Shown in pieces: positions 22,363 to 33,184 of a DNA stretch of 64,000 nucleotides. The notes below the pieces were generated by a model, which worked only from the letters and a program-made list of their open reading frames with translations, did not search any database and was not told the origin of the DNA. A program made the translations under genes and the position numbers. Source of the stretch: Microglena sp. YARC. Lineage: Eukaryota > Chlorophyta > Chlorophyceae > Chlamydomonadales > Chlamydomonadaceae. Location of the stretch: NCBI GenBank assembly GCA_022414725.1, contig CM039464.1, positions 33,184,218-33,248,217 on the forward strand, written 5' to 3'. The first letter of the stretch is position 1, and each line of letters begins with the position of its first letter.

Positions 22363-25134
22363 AGGGACACCCAAATCATATCATCAGACCATTCAGCCTT
22401 CCTCCCCCGAAGGCAGATTGGTCATTCTATTCTGTTTCTTCAGCTATTACCGGAATTGTTCAAAGCTCAAGAAAAATCTGGAGTGCTTGCTTTCCTGGAT
22501 TTTCGTAAAGCTTATGACACTATGGATCGCTCTTTCCTTTTTCAGTGCCTGGAGACCGCAGGACTAGGTGGTGGTTTCCTCACCTGGGTACGCCTCCTCC
22601 TTTCCTCCACCGACACTCGAGCTATGGTAAACGGTTTTCGTTCTAGAGCGTTTGAGTTCCTATTAGGTGTCCGACAAGGCGACCCGCTTTCCCCACTCCT
22701 CTTCCTCTTTCCTATGCAAGCCCTCCAGCACTGGTTACTGCACCAGAATATCGGGCTAGACATAAAACCTGGCATCCGATGTACGGGATGTAAGTATGCG
22801 GATGATACTATTGTCTTGTTGCGCTCCCTTGATCCAGCCCACGTTCAGGATCTCCTGACGTGTATGTCTGTTTTTGGTGCGGCTTCTGGTCTCCATCTCA
22901 ACCACCACAAGAGCCAGCTACTCCCCATTGGGGTGCCGGTAATGGGTCCTCTTCCAGACCAGGTTCTTGGTGTCCCAGTTGTAGAGTCGGCCACTACCCT
23001 TGGTATCACTTTTGCCAATGGACACCAAACTACCTGCCCCCCTATGACCACCCAATGGTTGGACAAGCTCGATCATGTGCAGCAGTGCTACTCACGCCTT
23101 GCCAAACTGCCTCTGTCTATATTATTTGGTCGTGGCCTCTCCTCCTCGGCCTACGGCATTAGTAAGTTGCTCTACCATGCCGAGCTTGAAGGCATCCCTT
23201 TAGACGTGGTAGAACAACTTTCATGCCTCACCACTAAGCTGGTGGACCGGGGTCTGGCCCCAGAATCCACGGCCCTAAAACTTCCAGGTGTTCCTTCTGC
23301 TCTCCTTCCTGGCTCCCCGAAGCTGGGCGGGTTTGGAGGTATTCCTTGGCAACACCACATCACCAGTCGCCATGCAGTTTGGGGAGTACGCCTCTTCCGT
23401 GGCCTTGCGAGGGGGATCCATGACCGGTCCCCGCCCTGGCTCATTGTAGCCCATGAGCTTCTCCTCACGCTCATGCCCCCTCATATGGCCTCTCAACCCC
23501 CAGCGTTAGGATTTCTCCATGCTTGTAGGGACACAACCCGCTTCCAAACCTCAGCCTGTGGCCAAGGCCTCCCCCATGGTCCTCTCCGCCGCATGGCGCT
23601 TGGAATAGCCGCCCTCTCCACTGCTGCTGGGCCATTGCGGGATGTCTCACATTGCCCACTAGAACTGGGTCCTTGGTGTCTTGCATCACCGCTGTGGGGT
23701 AACCCCCTTTTGCCAGCCCCACCCCCACCGCCCCAAGGTGCTACTCATAATGCCCCTTTGAGTGGTATCCCAGGCACTTTTCTAGATGATGTGTTCTATC
23801 CTTTGAGGCAAATTCCTTCCCTAGTCTGTGTCTCGGATACCGTCCGCATCTCAGCCTCCCTCTCTGCCGCCCTTAGGGTGTGCTCCCGACTTGCATGGAC
23901 TGGTGATGTTCGGCGGAACTTCTGCCGCCGCCACATGCCTCTTACCATGTCTACGTTTGTAGAGGACCCCCTCCATGTGCAGGGGCTGCTGAGCTCTTTG
24001 CTTGATAGCATCCCCCAAAACTGGCGGTCACCTCCTCCTCCTCCCCCCCTCACCCCTCCTCCTCATCCCTCCAGCGTGACACATGCCCAGCCTGATATCC
24101 CGGCCGCTATCAGTGGGCAGTTGCCTTCTCCTCCAGCCCCCCCCCATGTATCCCTCTTGCACCTCCTCAGCCCACGGCTAGGATGGGTCCTCCCCCGCTC
24201 GCCCGCCACCCCTCCCCACTCCACAGGGTTCCCTGTCACTCTAACCAAACTCAAGGTTAAGCATGGCACCGCCTTGCAGAGTGTAGCAACTAAGGGCCTC
24301 CAATCTGAGGCACGGGCTACGTACGTGAGCCTTGCCTTGGGTCCACCTTACTGCCCACGGTATCTCTCTGCCCGGACACGGGCGTTTGCTAAGCTGCTTC
24401 CTTCACTCTGGTCCCTTCCTTGGGAAAACAGCCAAAAGGACATTTTGTGGCGCCTTATGGCCGATGGCGTTCCAGGGGCCTCCTCCCGGGTACAGTTCCG
24501 CTGCCCGTGTTGCCCTAATGTGCCTTCTGACTGCGACCCCCGCCTCCACTGCTTTTGGACGTGCCCCGTTGCTTTAGCGGTCCGTGAGGCTCTCCAGGTT
24601 CCCTTGGCCACCCTTTCTGCCTGCCCCATCCAGAGAGCTAGCCTCTGGGTGTGCAACCCCCGCCCCTCCTCAGCCATGGATACCGATGTGTGGGGAATTG
24701 TTTGCCTTGCGGCCCTGTCAGCTATGGATCATGGCCGCCGGCAATTGTGGAGGTTGGCCTCCTCTGTCCGTGGTGAGGCCACTTCCGGCCCTCGCCAGGC
24801 CACTCTGTATGAGTTATGGGGCCTTCCACCTCCTCAGGTGCCAGCTGTTCGCCCCCTCTCAGAGCGGGCTGGAGCACTTGCTGTGGCTGATTTCTGGGCT
24901 CGCATTGCTGATTTTGTCGCTACAGAAGAGCCCCCTCCTGAGTGGGAGGACAAGGTGGGAGATGATCACCCCTTCATCAGCCATGGTGGGTCCCGTGTTA
25001 ACATGGGAGTTCCCAGCCCTCCACATACGTCAGTGGCGGATCCTCCGATGGCCCGTGACCATTCCCCCGACCATTTGCTTCTCTCCCAGAATGAGCTTCT
25101 TCCCCTGATCCTCCCTGACAGCCTGGATGACTAG
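22363..25134 (+). CDS. L1-like reverse transcriptase, 5'-truncated
   Basis: One open frame of about 920 codons with no inherited start. RT motifs: AFLPRRQIGHSILF, LDFRKAYDTMDR (motif A), GVRQGDPLSPLLF (motif B) and KYADDTIVL (motif C; YADD at 22795-22806). A long thumb and connection follow, then a C-terminal zinc-finger-like CPCCPN...HCFWTC near residue 720. Upstream APE endonuclease and RT fingers are missing. It is unrelated at sequence level to the Josephin LINE. Products would not be mobile without the missing half. Confidence 0.9.
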   Translation, partial: RDTQIISSDHSAFLPRRQIGHSILFLQLLPELFKAQEKSGVLAFLDFRKAYDTMDRSFLFQCLETAGLGGGFLTWVRLLLSSTDTRAMVNGFRSRAFEFLLGVRQGDPLSPLLFLFPMQALQHWLLHQNIGLDIKPGIRCTGCKYADDTIVLLRSLDPAHVQDLLTCMSVFGAASGLHLNHHKSQLLPIGVPVMGPLPDQVLGVPVVESATTLGITFANGHQTTCPPMTTQWLDKLDHVQQCYSRLAKLPLSILFGRGLSSSAYGISKLLYHAELEGIPLDVVEQLSCLTTKLVDRGLAPESTALKLPGVPSALLPGSPKLGGFGGIPWQHHITSRHAVWGVRLFRGLARGIHDRSPPWLIVAHELLLTLMPPHMASQPPALGFLHACRDTTRFQTSACGQGLPHGPLRRMALGIAALSTAAGPLRDVSHCPLELGPWCLASPLWGNPLLPAPPPPPQGATHNAPLSGIPGTFLDDVFYPLRQIPSLVCVSDTVRISASLSAALRVCSRLAWTGDVRRNFCRRHMPLTMSTFVEDPLHVQGLLSSLLDSIPQNWRSPPPPPPLTPPPHPSSVTHAQPDIPAAISGQLPSPPAPPHVSLLHLLSPRLGWVLPRSPATPPHSTGFPVTLTKLKVKHGTALQSVATKGLQSEARATYVSLALGPPYCPRYLSARTRAFAKLLPSLWSLPWENSQKDILWRLMADGVPGASSRVQFRCPCCPNVPSDCDPRLHCFWTCPVALAVREALQVPLATLSACPIQRASLWVCNPRPSSAMDTDVWGIVCLAALSAMDHGRRQLWRLASSVRGEATSGPRQATLYELWGLPPPQVPAVRPLSERAGALAVADFWARIADFVATEEPPPEWEDKVGDDHPFISHGGSRVNMGVPSPPHTSVADPPMARDHSPDHLLLSQNELLPLILPDSLDD

Positions 25135-25891
25135 CTTGGATTTGTTCTTGTCCCTTTGTAGCAACCGTCTTGTTTCTGGCGGTGTAGGTGATGGGGGGTA
25201 GCTTCTGTTTTCACTTCTCGAGTCTCCGTTTGACTCTTGACCTGTTTGGCTACTCTCCTGTGCCCTCTCTCCGTCCTTTAGCTTGATGGTTTCTTGACAG
25301 ATAGGCTTTGAACTCTCTTAGCTTTTCCCCGCTGGTCTTGGTCTTTCGCTTTTCCTCACGCTTTTTATCGTGTTAGTAGTTCTGCTTAGGTTGTTAAGTG
25401 TCCTTTCTTAGCTGTGCTTTTCCTTGTGGCGTTTTGGCTGACGGCTTGGCCTTGTATTTGCCTTTAGATAGGGAGTGTTAAGGCCGCCTTTTTAGAGCTC
25501 TATGCCTCTCTCCTTGTTTGTTTGGTGATTTTCCTGTGCCTTTTGTCCTTCACGTCTTCTTGTAGAATCTCGCTTTTTGGAGGTCACCTCCTGGACCAGG
25601 TTCTAAGGGGTATGTTGCCCAAAACCTCACTGTTATAAAACTGTCCAGCTGCCTCGGCGCTGTTCAGTCTCGGCATTGATTTTTGCTGAGTATGTAACTT
25701 AATCCTCCCTCAGTGTGTCCATGTCACTGCGCAACCGCATGATAATACACCTACCAGGAGAGCCATTATCCATGTTGACACAGCTGAAACATGAATAGAA
25801 GTCTAAACCAGCTTTCACACAATCAAGAGGGGTAAAGGGAAGTTGGGTAATCACCGAGTTCACATTTCTAGCTGAAGCAAGGGGCTACAAC
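25135..25891 (+). other. Probable 3' UTR of the L1-like element
   Basis: T-rich, without coding frames, ending at the proposed TSD. No recognisable polyadenylation tail. Confidence 0.5.
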
Positions 25892-25903
25892 AAATTGCCT
25901 GGC

Positions 25904-26349
25904 CCGAGCTCAGACGAATCTCCTGCAATTGCTTTTGCTGCTGTTGCTGTGACTTCTGCTGCTGTTGCTGTAACTTCTGATGCGGTTGCGAGACCAGCAT
26001 TCTAGACCATCCATCAAGAAGGTGGCGCATAGAACGCCACCGTCCAGGTGGAAACTCTATCTTCTAGGGCAGTGCATGTGGGAAAGCAAGATGGAAGACA
26101 TAACGAAAGCAATACGTAATTTCTGCTGCGCTGGTGGTTGAAAATTGATGATGCGAGCTGGAGGAAGTTATGTAGAGAGTCGACCGGTTCACGCTTGGAA
26201 TCGTGAATCGCCACTGACGGCCAAATTAACTATCTCTGGACGGGGCTCAGGCCAAAAAGGGGGGTCTGAGCGGCCGCAGGCCGCTCATTCTACACACCAG
26301 TTCTGAACGGATTTGCTTTATTAAAGAACCAGAGGAAAAAAAATATCAT
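25904..26349 (-). other. Q-rich minus-strand coding relic and Copia flank
   Basis: Minus-strand reading near 25985-25930 gives HQKLQQQQQKSQQQQQ and LQEIRLSSGQ, preceded at 26030 by RSMRHLLDGWSRML. It may be the upstream part of the protein whose tail lies at 22350-22204. The product is unknown and may be a retroelement gag. From about 26220 the sequence leads to an A-rich run and the Copia end. Confidence 0.4.
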
Positions 26350-26737
26350 GTGATGGGTATCGCACCGCAGGATCGTAACACCGCATCACACCGCAGGATC
26401 GTAACACCAATCCCAAATAGTCCAGAAAAAATCACAGAATGCCCAGATGGGCCTAAGCAGATGGGCAAGGCAAAACCCAAGTTGTCCAGCATGGTAAAGG
26501 ATGGCTGGCTCACTCCCAGTAGGGGAAAACTCCACCTACTCAAATGTACACCTATAAGCCAAAAAAGGGATAGGCGTAACAAATCGTTGACCACCTTAAA
26601 GCATGTGGCAAAAAGGACCCACCAAACCAGAAAAGGAGCAAAGTGTAACAAACCAAAAAACACCGAATGCCATGGTAGAGCCAAGAAACCGCACGAAAGC
26701 AAACACAGCCAGTAGTCAAGATCTGCCACTAACGGCA
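26350..26737 (-). repeat. Putative Copia 3' LTR
   Basis: On the element strand a purine stretch (gtgggagg) precedes a TG at 26737, and the stretch ends ...CATCACA at 26350. It contains a near-perfect 23-bp tandem repeat (cgcaccgcaggatcgtaaca and its neighbour, 26360-26408). The partner LTR would lie beyond 58000 in the gap, so this cannot be confirmed here. Confidence 0.3.
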
Positions 26738-26787
26738 CCTCCCACGGTGGGACTAGCTGCAGACCTAAAAGAGCTCAAAACCAAAAG

Positions 26788-29163
26788 CTACCTCGGGGGG
26801 CGCTTGTACGTGGGAGGTATCGCCCCACGCTTGCAGTCCACCATGCCCAGCAAACCATTCAAAAACCAGAACTGCTCAGCCTCCAAAGCCTTGGTGAAGG
26901 CGTCAGCCAACTGCAGGGTGGTATCAACCTTCGCAATCCCAATCCGCCCAGACATGCCCAAATCACGCACATAGTGATGCATGATATCGATGTGCTTGGC
27001 ACGTGGTACCAAAGCCACCTCAGCACACCAGTAATTTGCCACCGTGGAGTCACACTGAATGGTGACTAGTGAGCAGGGGAGGCCCAGGTCTACTCTCAAG
27101 TGCTTAAACCACTGGACATCACGGGCTGTCGCTGCAAGAGCCTGGTACTCAGCTTCCCCAGTGCTAACGGCAGGGGTAATCTGCCGCTTAGAGGCCCAGT
27201 GAACCACCCCACCAGATGCCAAAATAGCCATACCAGTTTGCGACCTCCTACCCTCAGGGTCATCACCAAACGAGGCATCTGAGTATGCATGGACAGCAAA
27301 ATCAGAGCTATGGCTATACCTAATGCCAAGGTTGGGATACTTCCGTAGGTAGACCAGAACACGCTGAGCAGCACGCCAGTGTGCCTAAGTAGGTTTGGAG
27401 GTGAAACGTGAGAGAGCAGACACAGAATATGCAATGTCCGGTCTCGTGCATGTGGATAGATAGATCAATGATCCAATCAGTGAGGCATACATGAGGTTGT
27501 TAGGCAAAGCAGGGCTACCGGCCGCATGCTTGGTAACAGCCCCACTGATCATGGGAACGTGAGGGGACTGCTTGGTCTCATCCCCAAGAGCTATGGGATA
27601 TCTCTCTAGCATACCAAAGATCTGGTTGTGCTGGCTGATGACAATAGAAACACACCGCCTAGCATTGTCAAGGGTGAGGTCACAGTCAATAGACAGGAAA
27701 ACCTTAGGAACCCCCATCTCAGTGACTGTCCACTTCGCCTCCCGCATGATCGCAACGATCTTGGCGTACAAAATGAGACAGTGCAGCGCAAGCCAGAAGT
27801 CATCAACATAGGTAAGAACCCACGAGACAGTTCCATCAGGTTCAAGGCGGATGAACAAAGCAGGGTCAGCCTGCGCAGGAGTGAAAACTGCAATCCGAAG
27901 AACTCTACGCACCTCCTCGCACCACTTGCGAGGAGATTGCTTCAGCCCATACAGACTCTTGATCAGCTTACAGACCCAACCCCCAGGAACAACAAATCCC
28001 TGTGGTTGCTCCATATAAAGCTCTTCCTCCAAAACCCCATTCAGAAACGCAGTCTTGATATCAAGCTGCCTAGCAAACATCTTGTTGTGGACCATGCCAG
28101 CAAGCAAGGTCCTCAAGGTAGACTTTGAAGTCACAGGGGCAAAGGTCAGATCATAATCGAGCCCAGCCCGCTGCAAGAACCCCTTAGCAACTACCCGAGC
28201 TTTCTGCCGCACTACTACCCCATTATCACCGTGCTTGAAGGAAAAACACCACCGATTCTTGATCGGAACCACTCCAAGTGGAAGCTTGACGAGCTGCCAA
28301 GTCCCGTGCGCATGCAGACTCTCCATCTCATCTCGCATGGCAAGGAGCCAGCCATCCCTGTGGAGATTGGACTGATCCATGGCCTGTGTGTAAGAAATAT
28401 CGGAGGAGGTAGAAATGTATGCAGGCAAGGTGAGTCCTGGAGCTTCTGACACAGGTTTAGGGGTATCTCCACCTGAAACCGAGCCAGAAGCTGAGGTTGC
28501 ATCAAGAAATAGGGGGTTGTCGACAAGGTCGGAAGAAGGGGACGAGGATAACACTGCAGGATCAGGAGAGGGTGGGTATCGCACCAGCTCTCCGACAGGT
28601 GAAACAGGCAGTACAGGCAAATCAGGGACATTACTCGTGCGTGACCGGGGGGGTGTAACCAGCCCAGTCATCTCAGGAGCCTGGCCTGCTTGCCTGCGAC
28701 TGCGAGTAACCCTAGATACAGGGGGGTCAAAGAATATTTGCTGAGATGAAACAGGCTTGATAGGTGCAGCCAAGGCCACCCTATTCCAAACCGGGGAGTC
28801 TGGGACAACAGGGCCTAGGCCTCCTGATTGTCCAGTCCCTAAGGGAGTCACACATACTCCTACACCAGTTACCCCACCCCAACCTGGGGCAACCGTGCTC
28901 GTGGGTGACAAAATCTCAGTCGCTGCGACCGTGTCCTCGGCTACCCCCCCTTGCTCCGAAGCGCGACTATCGTGAGCACGTGGGGTAGGCGTGGAAGGAG
29001 GCACATCGTGCGGGTCCGCGGTAGGCTCAGGATGCCATCTGGATTGTACCTGCGGACCCCGACTCGGATAGTCCCCAATACCACCACCATCTCCTAAAGG
29101 ACGCGAACTAGGGGAAAGGACCGGATATCCACAGGAGGTCCATAAAGGAGGAGAAACAACCAA
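26788..29163 (-). CDS. Copia RT and RNase H with one nonsense codon
   Basis: A linker rich in Pro/Ser/Thr leads to RT with QLDIKTAFLNGVLEEELYM, GLKQSPRKWCE and YVDD at residues 452-455 (27799-27810). The frame is interrupted by TAG at 27385-27387, exactly where the family usually has a residue before AHW. It then continues unchanged in the same frame through YSDASFGDDPEGRRSQTG, ASKRQITPAVSTGEAEYQAL and the RNase H end at 26788. A 12-base C/G run at 29170-29181 shifts frame between integrase and RT. Confidence 0.93.
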
Positions 29164-29164
29164 A

Positions 29165-30288
29165 TCAGACCCCCCCCCCCCGACTCACTACTGTGGGGAA
29201 CACGGCAGGTGCCTGGTTTCGGCTGCGAAGTTGCATATGGAAACCAGGACCAGACTCAGAGTCCGAATTGTGAAACCCTGAGTCAGACCCTGCCGCAGTC
29301 CCCACAGGCGAGTCAGATGGAGTTGGTGACGTCACCACCTCGGGCCCCAGACCGTTGACAGCGGTGTCGGGACCGTCAAGTGAGAAATCACCGTCGAAGG
29401 GGTCCTGCCCAGGAACGGGGGCCGGGCCAGCCCCCTCATACCAGTCAACGTCACGTGACTCTATGATCCTATGCGAATCTGGCAGCCACAACTGCCAAGC
29501 CTTACTCACAGGCGCATACCCGATCATTTTTCCTCTAAGAGCGCGACCGTTTAGCTTCCCCTTACGCGAGTCTTTGTCGAGTAGCTTAACATACCCAGTT
29601 GCACCAAAGATCCGAAGGAGAGAGACATCAGGGACTACACCAAAAAACCGCTCATAAGGAGTCCTACCGTCGAGGGTCGGAGTGCGATTGCGAACGTATG
29701 AAGCACAGCGAAAGGCATAGGGCCAGAAGCCATGAGTCATTTTACTGTCTAGGAGCATTGTGCGGGCCGTAGCAGCCACCACCCCATTCATCCGCTCCGC
29801 GTTGCCGTTCTGCTGTGGGCAATACACACTACTAAGCTCGTGTCGAGCTTTGACCGACTTAAGGAAGTCTTCTACCTCGGCTGTGCAAAACTCTTTTGCC
29901 TGATCAGATCGCAGACACCCTAGAACTACCCCGACTAGCAAAGCCATCCAGGCTTTGAGAGTGTTGACTATCCAAAACGCGCTGTCGCCCTTAGTAACCA
30001 TCGCAACGACGGCCTGCCAATTACTGTAATCATCGACCATGACCAAGAGGTAGTACTCACCTCTAAGGCCTTGGCTGAATGGTCCCATGAGATCCACATG
30101 GACAATCTCAAGGGGTGAGTGAGTCTTCCTCCTGGGCTCATGGTATGGCACACGTTTGGCCTTACCACGAGCACAGGCGTCACAAGGACTTTCCTTGAAT
30201 TTGCGAAGTTGCTGATTTGAGATGATCGGCATACCAGTAACCAATGTTCCCTGAATGAGTTGTGACATAGCGGGAAAGCCTGGGTGGC
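29165..30288 (-). CDS. Copia integrase (5' end severed)
   Basis: Starts at the break as HPGFPAMSQLIQG, then the zinc-binding CDACARGKAK and the catalytic core: VHVDLMGPF, LRSDQAKEF and QQNGNAERMNG supply the D-D-E triad. TPYERFFGVVPDVSLLRIFG follows. It would insert cDNA into host DNA. The natural upstream gag and protease are across the virus-like insertion. Confidence 0.92.
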
Positions 30289-30833
30289 ACTACTAATGTG
30301 ATCATGGCGGGTGCCGGGTCTTTTCCGATAACTTCATTTTACCCCCAAAAACCAGTAGGGGTCTTTCCGATAGTCCCTCCGCACGAAATATGTCTCGGGG
30401 GATGTCCGATAGATTTCCCCGTGCAATACCGTGGTAGTACCGTGGGCGGCTTGTACCGTGGGCGGGTGCAGTACCGTGATTTTTGATCAACAATTCGCCT
30501 AAGATTCGGGAGCTGACGCGAATAGATAAGAAAAATAATGATTAGCCTTAGGCTAATGGATGCGAAGCATCTATCGAAATAATGACTCACGTGGTTCGGC
30601 CTGTCGGGAGGCTACACAACAATCTGAGCGGAGTCTGCGACAGCGCGGCTGAGAGGAAGTCAAGAGGGAGTCGCGTCAGCCCCCGTCACGTGGTGATGAC
30701 ACACGCTTTGCGTATGAGACTGAAGGCGAATCGCGACATACTTCGTTACACTTTGTTACACTTTTCTACTCTGCGTAGGAGGCGACTGTCTACCGGTTAC
30801 CGTTCCGCCCCCGCTACTCGCAGGAGGAGGAGT
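30289..30833. repeat. Left terminal inverted repeat (~545 bp)
   Basis: Matches the reverse complement of 56628-57169 over its length with scattered substitutions and indels. Shared inner landmarks include a cttcgttacac...ttgttacacttttctact segment and cccgctactcgcaggagga at the inner limit. Confidence 0.9.
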
Positions 30834-31299
30834 GGTTGCCCCACAATATCGTGGTTGCCCCTGCAGTACTGCAGTACTGCTTCGCGTAGGAGCAGGAGGT
30901 ACCGTGGTTGCCCCTGCAGTAGTCGTTGGAATTGTCTGTGGGAGCTGACGCGTGTCCCGTGAAAAGGAGAAAGAATGACGAAAGAATGACGAAAGAATGA
31001 CGAAAGAATGACGAATGAATGACTTCCGCGCGACTCAAAAATAAAGAATCGGGGGCATGCCAACTACGACCCACAAAGGACAGCGAGTCCGACTCATCAG
31101 TTGTGGCATACTTGATTACACTTCGTTACACATTTCTACTCTCCCCGACAGGAACCAACTGCAACCGTCTGCCGATTCAGCCGTGAGACGAAGCCGAGGA
31201 AGTCAAGAGGAAGTCAGGAGCCACGGCAGGACCCGACTGTCTCCAGGTTCCCGTTCAGCCCGCGACTCATCACTGCGTGGCGGGAGCTGCTGCTACTCA
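30834..31299. repeat. Left subterminal repeat-rich region
   Basis: Contains two copies of cgtggttgcccctgcagta (near 30852 and 30901) and about five tandem 11-bp units of gaaagaatgac (30970-31022). From 31064 there is a shuffled partial echo of TIR inner sequence (attacacttcgttacac, gaggaagtcaagaggaagtc). No gene recognised. Confidence 0.75.
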
Positions 31300-31599
31300 C
31301 TACTTAATGACTTTTGCTAGCCCTTGAGCTATACGACCTACCCCACTAGCTTTGGATAGTATTTTTTCAACTTCTGGACTGAACTGCTGTAACGCGCTTC
31401 CTACGCCCCTTATTCCGTCCGCTACCCCTCCCTGTCCCAACAAGTCAGCGATGGAGGCTGCCGCATTGGACACTGGTCCCGCAAATTGACCCACCTTCCG
31501 AGCTACGCCTCCACCGAAATCAGCTACCTTCCTAACCACATTCCCGAAAGTGCCCACAGCCTTACCAACGCCAGATTTGAGAGTATTAAAGAATCCCAT
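31300..31599 (-). CDS. Small hydrophobic virion-protein candidate (pVI/pX-like)
   Basis: 99 codons, starting MGFFNTLKSGVGKAVG, then glycine/alanine-rich amphipathic helices (VSNAAASIADLLGQGG) and no charged catalytic motif. Small Gly/Ala-rich amphipathic proteins with a similar start are carried near the capsid genes in adenoviruses and Polintons, where they act on membranes or line the capsid. The assignment rests on composition and position only. First gene of the left arm, 18 bp from the next frame, with GAGTATAT just upstream of the start on the coding strand. Confidence 0.55.
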   Translation of the reverse strand: MGFFNTLKSGVGKAVGTFGNVVRKVADFGGGVARKVGQFAGPVSNAAASIADLLGQGGVADGIRGVGSALQQFSPEVEKILSKASGVGRIAQGLAKVIK

Positions 31600-31616
31600 T
31601 AATATACTCTTTGATA

Positions 31617-32444
31617 TTATGTAATGGAAAGTAAAAGCAATTTCTGGTCTATGGATTTCAAAATTGATACAATAGAATTCATAGGATCAGTATCAGATTC
31701 ATAATCTATTCTGAGAGTGATGCTCCAGTCGTAGGGAAAAGGCCCTATAGAGTCTTTATGTTCATCTTTAATGCTCAAACTCAATTCTGACACATGTGAG
31801 GCGCTTGTATAGAAAGAAAAGTCGTCTGCTGTATTCTGATAAATGATGTTGGCGAAACTTTCAACATTAACTGGTAGGCGGATCAATACATCACTCTCTT
31901 GCATATTGTTTTGACGAAAATTGTTGACAGCACTGTTAGTTACCTTAGGTAAATTGTGATGGATTGTCAGGAAACTTACAAGATTTAAACGCAACGGAAA
32001 GGAGCTAACAATGGGAGCACCACCAGGTGTTTCGTGAGGCAGAAACCCAAACAAATAACTACTTTTATCTTTGAATTCGAATGAATACCCTGGCCCAGGA
32101 GGGTTGAATATACAAAGCCCGTTTGTTTCATTATGGGTTAGTGTCCATCCCGTAAGCAACACACCCAATTCTGTCAGCCAAGAATCAAGGGTATAGTTCC
32201 CAATTAGAATTCTGATTGATGTCTTGGTACCATTGTTGTTAACAATAAAGTCATTGTTACTTGCTCTAATCGAATAAAAACACCTGTTGATGATGACATC
32301 TGCAACTGTGACTTTCGTCCTCCCTCCATAGGGATTTTGCAGGACTCCTGCAGGCAATGATGTTGTGAAATTGTCAGGCGTTCCACTTGTTCGAAACGTG
32401 CTTGATATGTACAACAATTGTGTTTTCAAGACAGGTGGAGACAT
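31617..32444 (-). CDS. Minor capsid (penton-like) protein candidate
   Basis: 275 codons of beta-rich sequence with no transmembrane segment or enzyme motif (LYISSTFRTSGTPDNFTTSL, YSFEFKDKSSYLFGFLPHET). Size, the SSxxRxSGxxxxF-type opening and position next to the ATPase agree with the single-jelly-roll penton of Polinton-like viruses. It would form capsid vertices. Identification is by layout and general pattern and needs a profile or structure comparison. Confidence 0.55.
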   Translation of the reverse strand: MSPPVLKTQLLYISSTFRTSGTPDNFTTSLPAGVLQNPYGGRTKVTVADVIINRCFYSIRASNNDFIVNNNGTKTSIRILIGNYTLDSWLTELGVLLTGWTLTHNETNGLCIFNPPGPGYSFEFKDKSSYLFGFLPHETPGGAPIVSSFPLRLNLVSFLTIHHNLPKVTNSAVNNFRQNNMQESDVLIRLPVNVESFANIIYQNTADDFSFYTSASHVSELSLSIKDEHKDSIGPFPYDWSITLRIDYESDTDPMNSIVSILKSIDQKLLLLSIT

Positions 32445-32462
32445 TTTATAATATGGGATATA

Positions 32463-32708
32463 TTATACTGTAACATTTTGTATTGTAACCAAGCCATCTA
32501 AAACCTCAGTACCAGAAACAGGTTTAATTTTATTCAGCAAGTCTTTCCTGATAGCTTTCTTGTCCCTATACAACAATGGTTTATTGATATGTACAGAAAT
32601 AGCTACATCTACCAAGTATTCAGGTAGACCAGGAGACATGTCTAAAATTGCAGCTCTGAAGTTTTTGTATTCATTCGTTTGCTTGTATTCTTGTGTCAAA
32701 GAGGCCAT
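32463..32708 (-). CDS. Small unassigned protein (81 codons)
   Basis: ATG-started frame in the gap between the penton candidate and the ATPase, with tight spacing on both sides (18 and 33 bp). Mixed-charge, probably soluble (NEYKNFRAAILDMSPGLPEY). No family recognised. The even packing supports it as a real gene of the left arm. Confidence 0.5.
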   Translation of the reverse strand: MASLTQEYKQTNEYKNFRAAILDMSPGLPEYLVDVAISVHINKPLLYRDKKAIRKDLLNKIKPVSGTEVLDGLVTIQNVTV

Positions 32709-33184
32709 TCTTTAACAATCAGTTAGAAAAAATAAAATGTCTTATTGCAGGTTCAGAACAATATCACAGTTTTTCTTGAACCTATTTAGTTTGTCTCCTG
32801 TGAAATCTATAACAAGAGAGTCATGCTCATCCTGTGTTGCATGTATATACAGCCTCTCAAACTTCTTCAAGGTGAGAGTAGAGCTGACTTCATCATGAAG
32901 ATCTACCAATATTTTGGTTGATGCAAACTTGAATAAAACGAACAATGAAGTATTAGTTCTGATGCTCTTGGGTATAGCTTTCAAATTCTGTGAGCAAATC
33001 ATGATGTTTATACCCAAATGCCTGTTCTTCAAAACCAAGTTTGTCAATGCTGATTTACCCACACTTTTGAATGCACTACTACCCACCAGATCATCCAATA
33101 CAAAATAATTTATTGCACCGTTTGGGTATCTACAAGTAGGCTTTTGGTATGCAGTTCTCTCAAGAAAATCTACCTCATCAAATG

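Larger units (their letters stand above)
22363..25891 (+). mobile_element. 5'-truncated L1-like non-LTR retrotransposon
   Basis: Begins abruptly inside the RT domain and has a ~750-bp 3' UTR. Candidate TSD: AAATTGCGTGGC at 22351-22362 and AAATTGCCTGGC at 25892-25903 (11 of 12 identical). There is no long poly(A). The long open frame suggests a fairly young insertion. The minus-strand Q-rich frames on both sides suggest it split one older gene. Confidence 0.8.
26738..30288 (-). mobile_element. Ty1/Copia element, 3' part (integrase to RNase H)
   Basis: Minus-strand Copia-type order, integrase before RT before RNase H. It is cut at 30288 inside the pre-integrase zinc-finger region by the virus-like element and resumes at 57170. 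Removing the insertion and one GGTGGC copy brings together an LFG end (right side) and HPGFPAM (left side), the conserved GHPGF stretch of Copia GAG-pre-integrase domains. Confidence 0.9.

Noticed and set aside
26346..26738. 130-codon hydrophobic minus-strand ORF
   Set aside because: Coincides with the putative Copia LTR and follows the RNase H stop; no family features.
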